Shown here: piece by piece, positions 20,856 through 30,454 of the stretch
Numbering within the stretch: the first letter of the stretch is position 1
Layout of the letters: each line of letters opens with the position of its first letter
Source: Agelas oroides
Taxonomy: Eukaryota; Porifera; Demospongiae; Agelasida; Agelasidae
NCBI GenBank assembly: GCA_949130485.1
Contig: OX422204.1
Coordinates: 558,001-622,000 of the forward strand
Reading direction: 5' to 3'
Length of the DNA stretch: 64,000 nt
The notes under the pieces: model-generated
Database searches by the model: none
What the model was told of the DNA's origin: nothing
The model's input: the letters and a program-made list of their open reading frames with translations, nothing else
Made by a program: the position numbers and the translations under genes

Positions 20856-23748
20856 ATGCTTCCCGGTAGCGGTGGTGGCGTACCTCAACTAAAAACGACC
20901 CTCTCGCACGTGTCGCCCGACAAGGCGGCGCAGATCCGGTCCGCTGTGACGGGTGCGCTGCAACGTCACCCGCAGACAGGTCTGTTTTGCTTCCAGCGGA
21001 CTGTTGAGACCACCTTCGTCCTCCCGTGGGACCTCAACCCCAAGGTATGTGCCACGCCCACTTTTGCAAATGGGACGTGGGTAGTTAACTTTCCAGTGGA
21101 GAAACTGATCTGCAACGTTTATGGAACTGAGATTAATGGTTCCATATGCTCTCGACAGGTGCAGCCAATGAAACTCAGTGCTGCAGTGCGTGATGGGGTT
21201 CGCACAGAGCTGCTGGACTCAGCCTCCTTGCAGCACTTGGAGGCGTGTAGAGCCATCAATTGGAGCAGCACAGTGCTGTGGCAGTGCAGGAAACGGGAGG
21301 CAGAGAAGGATCAGTGGATAGCGGCTAATGAAAGCATTTGTAGTCACTTAGAAGCAGGGTACTGTGAGGGGCCTGCCCAGCTCCGGAGCTTCATGGCTGG
21401 CTTCACAACATTCCAGGTAGACTACAACACTGGTAGACTACTCAAGATTGTCTCCAATGAACTGTTTGATATTCGAAGACTGGCACTGGCTCCACTCATG
21501 CCAATGAAGGTATTTACTTGTGTTTGTCAGTCATCAACCAAGTTGGCAACTTGAGAACAGAGTCCCCTCTTTCTTCCTCCTTCCTCTCAGACAGAGCATG
21601 ACAGCCACTCACTCTTCCATGCTGCCTCCCTTGGGTTCTGGGGTGTGCATGACCGCACGGCCCTTCTTTCCCAGGCAGTGAGCTGTACGCTGGCAGACCC
21701 TAAGGCTCAGTTCCTCGTCTACAAGCACTGGAGCACAGAGACTAACCGGAGCACACCTTCAGGGATACACCCGGTGAATGTACCAGCTGGATACATATAG
21801 ATTGTGGTGTGTGTACTTTGTGGGAGCAGGTGTGGCCACAGGGAGGGGGAGGGGCGTGAGTACTAATGCTTGTGTTGCTTCACAGGCATTTCCACAGTGG
21901 GAAGAGGCCAAGGCAAACCTCAGAGGGACACCTCAGCTCCACATCTTCACTCTTGCAAATGTCGTACAGCGGCCCATCATCGTCTATGCCCATCCAGAGT
22001 GCACTGTTGGGTAGGTGAAGAAACAATCGTCTGCTTGTGGAGACATAACCCTTTCTTATTCCTCCCACACAGTGGTGTCTATCTTCCCCTCCTGTGGGAG
22101 AGCCCCCCTGGACACTTTCCCTGCCACACCCACCCACACCTCAGGAGCCCCATTGCCCTTGGCTATGATGGTGAGCTCCATACAGCAAACTGTTAGCCTC
22201 GGTCCCAGGCCTCCCCCGTTTTACCTTCCGTTTGCGTTCACAATAATACACAGGAGCGGAAGACCGGCGTTATTGTGAATGCAAACAGTAGCCTCGTTCC
22301 CAGGCTCTCCGGAACGCAAATTGTACACGCGTGGAGAGCTAGCCTGGTATCTTTTCTACGTAGGCATGACGTAATCGAAATAGGACTAAAACAGAACGGC
22401 AACGTTTTGCACGTTATTCAACCAACTATGCGTTCAATGCTCGGTGTGTATGATATTCGCTCCCCGATAACTAGATACATGTAGTAAGTTGGCCGCTACC
22501 TTTGCTCTTTTTCCTATTCTGAGTCTCGGGTACGCCCACGCGCAATTAAGGTTGTTCTACCTCCGTTCTATCTTTGAGGGTTCTCACGTGAGAAAAAATA
22601 CCAGGCTCTCTCCGCATGCACAAGTTCAATTTCGCGTTCCGGAGCGGAGGAGCCTGGGAATGAGGCTACGCAAACAGAAGGTAAAACAGGGGAGGCCTGG
22701 GACCGAGGCTAGCAAACTGTGCTGAATTAATTATGTACCAGTGTGTGGTCGTCCCGTCCAGCTCCCCATAACCACTTCAGTCCACTGGTGACATTTAAGG
22801 TATGTTGCACACGCCTCTACACTCTTGCAAACTCCTTGCAGAATCCTAGACTCTTAGTCCCACAGTCTCCACAATATAGACTCCACAGGATTGAGCACTC
22901 TCTCTCCCTCTGCAGAGTCCAGACACGATCCTCCTTCCTCTCAGTTTCCCTAATGGACAGCTGCTCAAAATTCACTTCCTCTCTGAAGCTCAGGTGAAGA
23001 CCTATCCATCTGTACCACCATTGAGCTATTGAGCAGGTTATCCCCCCTCACACACACAAGGCACAAAGAGACCCTACGTCCCTCCTGTCACAGCTGATGT
23101 CGGTGGACCTTTTCCCTCCTCCAGCTCAATCCGCAGCCACACAACCAGCAAACAGTGCGTGTGCAATGGTATTACAGAGCTTGTTCCTCCACTTTATTCT
23201 CCACACCTCTCCACACACCTCTCCACACACACACTCTCCACACACCTCTCCACACACACACTCTCCACACACCTCTCCATACACACTCTCCACACACCTC
23301 TCCTCACACACACTCTCTTAGTGCTGGAGGCGCAGACAGCATTTGGAGGTGAGATCTTTCAGAGGGGTAGGAGCAAGTTGAGAAGAGGGGGGGGCGAGTT
23401 AAGAAGGGGGCGTGCGTAGCATGCCCCTTCTAGGGGGGTCTGGGGGCATGCTTTCAAAAGTGGGGGGGCAACTGCCCCCCCTGCCCCCCCTTCTCCTACC
23501 CCTCTGTCTTTGCATGTAACTTCTGCACTAGCCACCAGCTTAGCCTCGTACCCAGGCTCCTCCCAATTTTTCTACATGGGGAGGAGCCTGGGTACGAGGC
23601 TACACCAGCTATCATGTGACTCCCTCTCCCTGTAGGGAATGCAAGTGACACTACTCACCCTCCCACCATGGTGGCCATCTCAACTGCTTCAGAAATGCCA
23701 GAAGTCATGGACTTATTAGTTAAACGCTACCAAAGTATGTTTCTGTAG
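20856..23748 (+). CDS. A20/Cezanne/TRABID-like OTU protein lacking the catalytic Cys
   Basis: Ten exons (20856-21044, 21159-21509, 21591-21773, 21886-22010, 22073-22170, 22762-22799, 22916-22993, 23094-23168, 23330-23348, 23636-23748) give 422 residues in phase; the last three junctions are the least certain. An N-terminal segment (QRHPQTGLFCFQRTVETTF) precedes a helical region (KLSAAVRDGVRTELLDSASL) like that before the OTU fold of A20 and Cezanne. The OTU core has ASLGFWGVHDR, LHIFTLANVVQRPIIVY, GVYLPLLWE, SPIALGY and NHFSPLVTF. Where active members read GDGNCLxHA, this one reads HDSHSLFHA: Ser187 replaces the nucleophilic Cys, while Asp184 and His320 remain. It is predicted not to be a cysteine protease; ubiquitin binding may survive. 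No zinc fingers are seen. The 591-bp intron 5 holds two nested mobile elements. Confidence 0.85.
22194..22711. mobile_element. Inverted-repeat element (outer) in OTU gene intron 5
   Basis: Inverted ends of about 43 bp begin TAGCCTCGGTCCCAGGCCTC and end with the complement, GAGGCCTGGGACCGAGGCTA. The 9-bp flanks are identical, GCAAACTGT at 22185-22193 and 22712-22720: a clear target-site duplication. The interior has its own smaller palindrome around TTCACAATAA / TTATTGTGAA. It is interrupted by the inner element. Confidence 0.92.
22289..22668. mobile_element. Inner inverted-repeat element nested in the outer one
   Basis: The left end, TAGCCTCGTTCCCAGGCTCT followed by CCGGAACGC, pairs with the right end GCGTTCCGGAGCGGAGGAGC, which runs on to TGGGAATGAGGCTA. 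It is flanked by TGCAAACAG and CGCAAACAG (9 bp, one mismatch). It shares the TAGCCTCG end with its host, so it is the same family or superfamily. Confidence 0.9.
23195..23318. repeat. CTCCACACAC minisatellite
   Basis: Degenerate tandem units of about 30 bp built from CTCCACACACCTCTCCACAC, within OTU gene intron 8. Confidence 0.8.
23541..23602. mobile_element. 62-bp perfect hairpin, minimal TAGCCTCG element
   Basis: TAGCCTCGTACCCAGGCTCC facing GGAGCCTGGGTACGAGGCTA over a loop of about 20 bp. CACCAGCT (8 bp) is repeated directly on both sides. It is essentially two terminal repeats with nothing between. Confidence 0.9.
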
Positions 23749-24790
23749 CAATCTGTTCCTTTTATGTTCGGCAATTTGGAATATATTTTATACACTTCAA
23801 TTTCTGGTGCAAATAGTCTCGTCCCCAGACCCCACCCTCTCACGAGAAACGGTCTGGTGAATTGAACTAAGTCGAATTTCTTGGGCTAGCGCACGCTTTT
23901 ACAATGCATAGATTATTAACCTCACTTTTTTTTTATTAAAACTCAAACGTAACTTAAGTACAATCCCACAATCGCATGCACCATTGCGACGCATTTACGG
24001 CGTTATTTCTGTACATGAACAATCAACGAACCACATCTCCCTTATAAAACAGGCCTAGATGTTATCAGGAGCTTAAGAACCGCTATGCAAGAAGGAGCGC
24101 AGACTAGTGTACCCATCCTGTATTGAATCACACCTCAAAACGCGCCTTATATGGGTTTAACCTACTCGTGCTAATGAGCTTTGAGGTTACTACCGCGACT
24201 ACTAAGGATTCTCAAGAGCCCGCCTGCTGTGACAATAGCCACCTGCTTGGCTTCTTAACGAAGTAGGTGCAAACATACAGCTACCTTATAAGGCGCGTTT
24301 TGGAGGCGCCAAATTCGGGAGAGGATGGAACCAACCAATGTATGGTAGTTTTACGCTCCTTCGCGGCGCTCATAAGCTCCTGATGTTATGCAAAGTCACC
24401 CACTGCGCAGGACGCGTTTCGGCCAATACCAGGCCTCATCAGCTGCGCTGGGGTGACCGGGAGATGGGGGCTGCCATATCATGCACAGAATGCAGTCAGG
24501 TGGCTGGCCTTATTCAAAAGTCGGTAGAGACTCCGATCTTCGAAAGCACCGTCTCTTCGTGTAGCTGTTCTTCGTGAGAACGTGCAGCTGTCTTGTACAT
24601 GATTACAGCTTTCAAATTTGCGCATAGCGCATGCGTCCGACTTCTGGGCATGCGCACATGCACACTTGCTGTGTCCTTGGTAATACTGAGAGTGCAGTAG
24701 CTTCCGGCTTTGGTGACAAATTCGCTTCTCTGATTGGTCAAACCGCAGTAGGGACGGTACGGTACGGCCGTACGGCGCGGCGGTTCGGAG
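23749..24790. other. Intergenic region with a long imperfect inverted repeat
   Basis: No coding sequence is supported. A long imperfect inverted repeat spans about 24058-24386: TCAGGAGCTTAAGA / TCATAAGCTCCTGA, then AAGGAGCG / CGCTCCTT, CCATCCT / AGGATGG and AAAACGCGCCTTATA / TATAAGGCGCGTTTT in nested order. It looks like a foldback element. A solo TAGTCTCGTCCCCAGACCCC end lies at 23815. The stretch 24600-24790 before the next ATG is rich in CpG and palindromic CGTACGG and is the probable promoter of the secreted-protein gene. Confidence 0.65.
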
Positions 24791-25342
24791 ATGATGAAGG
24801 CGTTGTTGCTGCTCTCTTTGGTGGTAGGAATATGCCTTGCGAAACCCGTCGAAAGATTTCATAAGAAACATTGGAAAGGTGACTAAAATAAAATTAGACA
24901 ATGTGGGGCTGCAGTGTTGATACTGGTGGTACGTTTGGCGTGTAGGTTGGAGCGACCGCTTGGAGACGGAAGAGTTGAAGGATATTGGATCAGGCCGATA
25001 CTATGAGAATGGTGAGCTTGCTCAAGCATACTGTGTTTAGTGTGCTAGTACAGTACTGTACTCCCTGTGCAGATATTGGCGAGCCAATTGACAGTGAACC
25101 AGATGCTGACGTCGAGTATGAGGAGCTGCTTCCACGCCACGGTACGTAACTGCATGTTGCGTTACCGTCCAAAGTTTTTCCATGGTATGTATTTAGCTGG
25201 GGATTGTTTGCTATCTGTAGGTTCATGTGTACATCCGGAGACAAAGCATTCAATAGCCGTGGGCTCCTTTGACTTCAACTACGAATCCTGTCTCCTCTGC
25301 CAGTGTCCCAATGGCAAACTGAAGTGCTCTCACACTTGCTGA
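24791..25342 (+). CDS. Small secreted protein with a VWC-like cysteine motif
   Basis: Four exons (24791-24878, 24946-25011, 25073-25141, 25221-25342) give 114 residues in phase. The N-terminus (MMKALLLLSLVVGICLAKPV) is a textbook signal peptide with likely cleavage after GICLA. The mature protein is short and acidic in the middle (DSEPDADVEYEELL). It ends in a cysteine cluster, YESCLLCQCPNGKLKCSHTC, spaced like the core of a von Willebrand factor C domain (CxxCxC...C...C). There are six cysteines in all, the first in GSCVHPET. Known single-VWC proteins are secreted signalling or matrix factors, but the assignment here is only by motif. It is probably a lineage-specific secreted peptide. Confidence 0.75.
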
Positions 25343-25738
25343 ATGGAGTTGGTCATTGTACACTTACATGCAGGGCATTTATGTACTGTACCCCGATTTC
25401 AGCCATTGCTGCATTGGACATCTCATAACTTGGCAGAACATTTATTTAGTGTTTGCATAACTTAGTTTTGTTAGCCTCCAGATCTGCAAACAATGAAGGT
25501 ACATGTACATAGTGAGGGCTATTTATACAACTCCATGCTTGTCATATCTCTTATTGCTATGAATTTTTCATGTGCAACACCAGCCATACATGGTCACTGC
25601 TTCACAAGAGAGCACACACTGAACACTGTTGTGCTACATGGACTATATGCTCAACTAATGTACAAAAAAGAAACTGGTGTATGAGAACATATTGTCATTG
25701 TATGAACATCTGTACACTGTGCAGTCAATGAGGTGTAG
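25343..25738. other. Convergent 3' region
   Basis: About 400 bp with no supported coding sequence between the secreted-protein gene and the STPG gene. It is AT-rich and probably 3' UTR. I see no clear repeat. Confidence 0.45.
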
Positions 25739-26203
25739 CTATGTTGAAAAGGACTGCAGTCTAGCCATGTGGCTGCTGGGGAAGCCAGAGTACAGTGCAG
25801 GAGTCTGTCTACCTTTCATGCTAGCAACAGGACCAGTGAACTTTCCTCGACGTGTCTGTCCTTGCTCCACAGAGTAGCAGTTGGGAGCTGGGCTGGTAGA
25901 CACTAAGAGAGGGAGAATAACAGGATACTTAATCTTGTTAACCATTACCAACAAATGCACCCCCCTACCTTTCTTCCTTCCTCTTCTTGGTGTGATGGAG
26001 ACTGCAGTAGAGGAGCCAGGGCGGGGGAAGTAAGCAGAAGGACCTGGGCTTGTGCAACGAGACTTCTCAGCACCAGGGGGAGGGAGACGTGGGGCCATGG
26101 AGTGGCGTGGGGGGGAGGGGTAATTGGAACAGGTGTCATGATGAACAAAGTACTTGTTTGGTGCTGGAAATGTGTCTGTGTGTGTGTGTGTGAGGGGGGA
26201 GTG

Positions 26204-26239
<36 letters not shown>

Positions 26240-29068
26240 GGGAGGGGTAATTGGAACAGGTGTCATGATGAACAAAGTACTTGTTTGGTGCTGGAAATGT
26301 GTGAGTGTGAGGGGGGAGAGTGGAGTGTGTGTGTGTGAGGGGGGATTCTAGTTGGCACTATATATTCATGGCGAATAATCTGGGTAATCTTTGAGTGCAA
26401 AAAACCACTTACTTTTGCAACATTTCGACCCTTCGGCAATACAACACTTGGTGGCACACTTTACAAGTGTCTCTATATCTACGCCAAGAGCGCATAAGAA
26501 CGGGCGGCTAGAGTAAGAGCGTGTAACTACGTAAAATTCGAAACCAGGCGCAATTTACCGCCAGTACTAAAAATAGTAACACGCCCTGCGCACGCTGCGT
26601 TGACATAGGCCCTATGCATTGTTGCTAAGCACGCACGTGACCGGGTGTTCTATTTTTAGTACGGTTCAATAATTTTGCCCAGACTACGGGCTTCTATTGG
26701 AGTTACACGCTCTTACTCTAGCCGCCCGTTCTTATGCGCTCTTGCTACACATGATATACCATACAATCGTTAGCCCGAGAGACCGGTTGTTTGAGGGTTA
26801 GACTACTGGCACTGTTCTTACTTGGCTTCTGAGGGAGGGGCAGTCCAATAGAGTAGGCAGGGTTACTGTTCTCCTGAAAATCAGGGCCACATCTGTATTC
26901 AGCAGCACTGGGGGTCTGCAGAGGAGCTGTGATAGGTACATAAAAGTACTAGCAGCTACGTCCACCAGAAATAAGGCAACCATGAGAACACTGAGATCAA
27001 GCCAGGATTCAAACCTGTACTCTGACCATATATGGAGGTAATGGTGTACCATGTTCAGGGTAGTTGAGGATGTCAGGGAATGTGGGGAGACAGTGAGGTC
27101 GGCAGCTGTACTGTGGGGTGTGGAGAAGGTCAGCAGGAGTGGGTGTATACTGCGCTGACCCAGGGCGCTTCTCAGCTGGACAAAAAGACAAACTGATAAC
27201 TATGTAATGTACAGTACTTAATATTGTATTTACTTGGTGTGGGGAAAGCACGGTAGGTGATGCTGTGGGCCACTGCTGATTTGGTTGAGCGAGGATAGTA
27301 CCTACTAGGGCCTGGAGAGGCCACCTCTGCGAGGAGTAAGAGAGGGGAATAATGAAATATATTTGCAACACCTCTGGACGCTGCCTCACCATTCTGTCTC
27401 TCCGTCTTGATACCAAATGATTTAGCTGGGCCACTGCCCACCAGCCCTGGTATCCTGTATTCATTTGGGGCAGGATAATGTGGGTCCCAGTCCACAGACA
27501 GCCTCTCACCGCAGTAGGCCGATGGGAGTATGGGAATAGGAAGGGTGTACACAGCTGGGCCTGCAGTGCATGAGAGTCAAACTAACAGTTACCGATCCTA
27601 CCAGGTCCAACAGTTACCGATCCTACCAGGTCCAACAGTTACCGATCCTACCAGGTCCAACAGTTACCGATCCTACCAGGTCCAACAGTTACCGATCCTA
27701 CCAGGTCCAACAGTTACCGATCCTACCAGGTCCAACAGTTACCGATCCTACCAGGTCCAACAGTTACCGATCCTACCAGGTCCAACAGTTACCGATCCTA
27801 CCAGGTCCAACAGTTACCGATCCTACCAGGTCCAACAGTTACCGATCCTACCAGGTCCAACAGTTACCGATCCTACCAGGTCCAACAGTTACCGATCCTA
27901 CCAGGTCCAACAGTTACCGATCCTACCAGGTCCAACAGTTACCGATCCTACCAGGTCCAACAGTTACCGATCCTACCAGGTCCAACAGTTACCGATCCTA
28001 CCAGGTCCAACAGTTACCGATCCTACCAGGTCCAACAGTTACCGATCCTACCAGGTCCAACAGTTACTCCCTCCTCTTTCTTCATGGTGCTTGTGCCACA
28101 GCTGTATTCTGGTCCACGCACTGAAGCAGGGCAGTAGCTAGGACCTGGCGTAGCAAACCCTGCACAGGAACACACAACATTTTGCAATATAGTAACTGCA
28201 CATGCACACAATGAACACAAGTACAATGCCCCACCTACCATGAGTGTCCACAGGCTGCACAAGTGGATTTGGGTATCCAGCATGGATCCCCTCTTTATGT
28301 CGTGCACTGACGCTTTGTTTGACACCTTCCCCGGTGTCCTTGTCTGTACAGATGTAGTGGCCTGCTCCAGGACTGCATGTCAAGTGGGCATCCTCTACAG
28401 TGAACAGAGAGAAGACATCATCATCCTGCCATGAGTGGACACTGTGTCTACCAACTTCTTGTGTCATAGGGCCAAGTGACATCCTTCGGTCGCAGGGAGA
28501 AATTCCTGTCCTTCCAAACTAAACCCTTCTCCATGTCATACTCACTTGGTGCTGGTGTTTGAGGAGCTGCCAGGGAGACAGAAGTTGAGAGCAAGTGACA
28601 GGTCTGCAATGTACGTACACAGCTATGGCAGGGCAGCTTACTCTTGCGCGGGTAAGGTCTGCTCTGGATGGTGTACTGTGGGGAGCGTGGGTGGGTGAGC
28701 TGGGTGTTGGGACTGTAGTCCGCAGCAGAAGGGGAGGCAATGACTGGAGGGAGGGGGGAATAAGGAGGCTTAGATCTAGTATACCCTACAGCAGGATCCC
28801 AAGGAAACTGTCCTTACACTGGGCGGACAGGGGTCTCGTCCCCGGTGCGGGAATGTACTCGCCCATCGCAGAACGCCTGGGGCCTGCATGCAGAAGATCT
28901 GGCCATCACATCTGGATCATGCATGTGTGAACTCCCCGGCTGGCTACACTTCCCAGCCGTTATTGCCCCTGGAGTAAGCTCACCTCCGCTTGCCGTGCGG
29001 CAGCGGGTTATGGAACGCTTCCTTGCGCCCGAGTCCACTCTAACCATCGCAGCAATCTGCACTGCCAT
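25739..29068 (-). CDS. Sperm-tail PG-rich (SHIPPO/STPG/ODF3) repeat protein
   Basis: Twelve exons (complement of 25739-25902, 25969-26163, 26822-26873, 27027-27175, 27234-27326, 27390-27560, 28052-28159, 28239-28394, 28546-28566, 28642-28785, 28818-28883, 28984-29068) give about 467 residues. All exons contribute PG-rich repeats: APGTRPLSAQ, SPSAADYSPNTQ, SPGAGHYICTD, TPGPSYCPASVRGPEYS, DPHYPAPNEYRIPG, SPGPSRYYPRS, KRPGSAQYTPTP, TPNKYFVHHD, SPGPSAYFPRPGSS and SPAPNCYSV. The family is associated with axonemal microtubules of sperm tails and cilia. Length resembles STPG2, but orthology is not settled. The donor of exon 28052-28159 is the first copy of a 25-bp array. The start of exon 25969-26163 is duplicated at about 26248-26305. 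The donor near 27027 has alternatives in the same phase. Confidence 0.87.
26121..26306. repeat. Tandem duplication of an exon start with its acceptor (STPG gene)
   Basis: The segment TAATTGGAACAGGTGTCATG, on through GATGAACAAAGTACTTGTTTGG and TGCTGGAAATGTG, occurs at 26121-26175 and again at 26248-26302, separated by a GT array. Each copy holds the acceptor (sense CCAG) and the first 17 codons of the exon. The upstream copy has no nearby donor, so it can act only as an alternative acceptor or a relic. Confidence 0.85.
26484..26747. mobile_element. MITE in an STPG gene intron
   Basis: Terminal inverted repeats of about 43 bp: AAGAGCGCATAAGAACGGGC (left), continuing GGCTAGAGTAAGAGCGTGTAAC, against GCCCGTTCTTATGCGCTCTT (right). 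Inner arms GTACTAAAAATAG / CTATTTTTAGTAC extend the hairpin. No clear target-site duplication. Confidence 0.85.
27584..28067. repeat. 25-bp minisatellite, 19 perfect copies, carrying a splice donor
   Basis: Unit AACAGTTACCGATCCTACCA + GGTCC, repeated 19 times without a visible substitution, plus a partial copy that is the end of exon 28052-28159. On the sense (minus) strand each unit reads GTTGGACCTG|GTAGGATC, so the exon's own 5' splice site is present in every copy. There are no spacers. Confidence 0.95.
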
Positions 29069-29166
29069 CTAGGTCAATTATCATCGCGCAGCCTTTGCAT
29101 CAGCCCCACCCCCAACATTATTCGCATGCCTGCAATTCCTGCCATTAACTGTAATCATAGTGGTGC

Positions 29167-29255
29167 ATGCAGCTAGCTTGAGTCAGTAGTGGTGCATTGT
29201 ATATTGCAGCTTGAGTCAGTAGTGGTGCATTGTATATTGCAGCTTGAGTCAGTAG
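29167..29255. repeat. Short tandem repeat downstream of the SPAG8-like gene
   Basis: About 2.6 copies of a 34-bp unit containing AGTGGTGCATTGTATATTGC, in the 3' flank. Confidence 0.8.
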
Positions 29256-29260
29256 TGTAG

Positions 29261-30454
29261 CTATCCAATGCCGTGTGGTTTGGGTTGGTCGAGGTACTCC
29301 TCTATGGGGGTGCTGAATGCTGCATTCTTCTTGAAGGGTGAGGGGCGGGCCGGGTTCACTTGGGTCACCCCCGTCACTGTGTGCAGGTTCTCTGTCCAGT
29401 AGCTGACTGGCTGATCCTGGTATAGAGAATGCTCCTATGGAGGGGGAAGTCCCCAGAAATATTTTTATAATGAGATATTTAATGAGACTCTCCTCTTTCT
29501 TGTCACATGCTATATTTGCAGAATGCCGTCTCCACAGCCTGCTGAATGATTGACTCACTTTTGTTGGTGGGATCTTGCTTGGACTGAAGTCTACAGGCAA
29601 ACAGAAGAAGGACGGTGACTTACTGCCTATGTAACAATCTCCCGTTAAACATGGATAATTTACTGTAAATGTTCTCATTATTATCACTACCTTTGCCAAA
29701 GTCTTTCATGGTGGTGGAGGTGTAGTCAATGGGAATAGGGGGAGGGTGGAACTCCTCGTGAACTTCAGAGCTGTGGGAGAGGAACAGGATGGGTTGCACC
29801 CTACCCATAGTGGTGTGTGATAGCGGACATACCCACAGTGGTGTGTGATAGCGGACATACCCACAGTGGTGTATGATAGCGGACATACCTAACCATCTCA
29901 AACAGTTGCTGCTTTAGTTGCTCCTGTCTTTTGCCTAACGTGTGTGTGTGTGTGTGTGTGTTGTGTGTGTGTGTGTGATTTTCACTGCAGACTGACCAAG
30001 CATAGGCAGCCATCACCTGTGGTCCTAACGCGAAGTGGGGTTGGAGGAAGGTAGGAGTCCTTCACTGTCGTGCTGACCTCTGTAGGAGCGTCCAGCTCTG
30101 TGCTGAGAACTCCCTGTACAGTGAAGGTGGTGATGGAGACTGTAGTAAGTACATGGACCCTAATCATTAGCCCATGCCCTCCAGTACCTTGTGACCCTCT
30201 CTGTGTAGCTTAGTCATGAGAGTGCCATCCTTGTTCCTGTTGCCCTCCTCCAGGTGGGCACACTGCCTCTGAAGGAGGAGGGAGGAGGAGGAAGGAGGGA
30301 GGAGGAGGGAAGGGGAGGAAGGATGAGGAGGAAGGAGGGAGGAGGGGGAGGAAGGATGAGGAGGAGGAAGCTTCCACAACTTTTCCACACAAAGTACCCT
30401 CACATCTTCCACCCAGTTGGCTATTAGAGTCTTGCTGTTTAGATTTGTACTCAT
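29261..30454 (-). CDS. SPAG8: SPAG8-like sperm/axonemal protein
   Basis: Seven exons (complement of 29261-29434, 29559-29590, 29691-29770, 29889-29934, 30017-30113, 30188-30268, 30398-30454) give 188 residues that align along the C-terminal core of human SPAG8, a microtubule inner protein of sperm and cilia. Matches in order: IANWVEDV (human LFNWQEER), HREGHKGVLSTEL (RHGHRGLLTMQL), STTVKDSYLPP (STTQKDSYQPP), GKRQEQLKQQLFE (GKREAMLEMLLQH), YTSTTMKDFG, YQDQPVSYW (YRQEQPETFW), PARPSPFKKNAAFSTPI (DTPFRKNCSFSTPV). Vertebrate SPAG8 has a long N-terminal extension that is absent here. It lies head-to-tail with the STPG gene, 192 bp apart, which suits shared ciliary expression. Confidence 0.85.
29805..29888. 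repeat. 28-bp tandem repeat carrying a splice donor (SPAG8-like gene)
   Basis: Three copies of a 28-bp unit ending TGTGATAGCGGACATACC. On the sense strand each contains GGTATGTCCGC, the donor used by exon 29889-29934. Confidence 0.88.

Noticed and set aside
27584-28067. Possible CRISPR array (regular perfect repeats)
   Set aside because: Units are directly adjacent with no spacers, and the locus is a eukaryotic intron.
27530-28141. Long plus-strand reading frames with SYRSYQVQQL-type repeats
   Set aside because: They are frames through the perfect 25-bp intronic array; the gene is on the minus strand and the repeats have no coding support.
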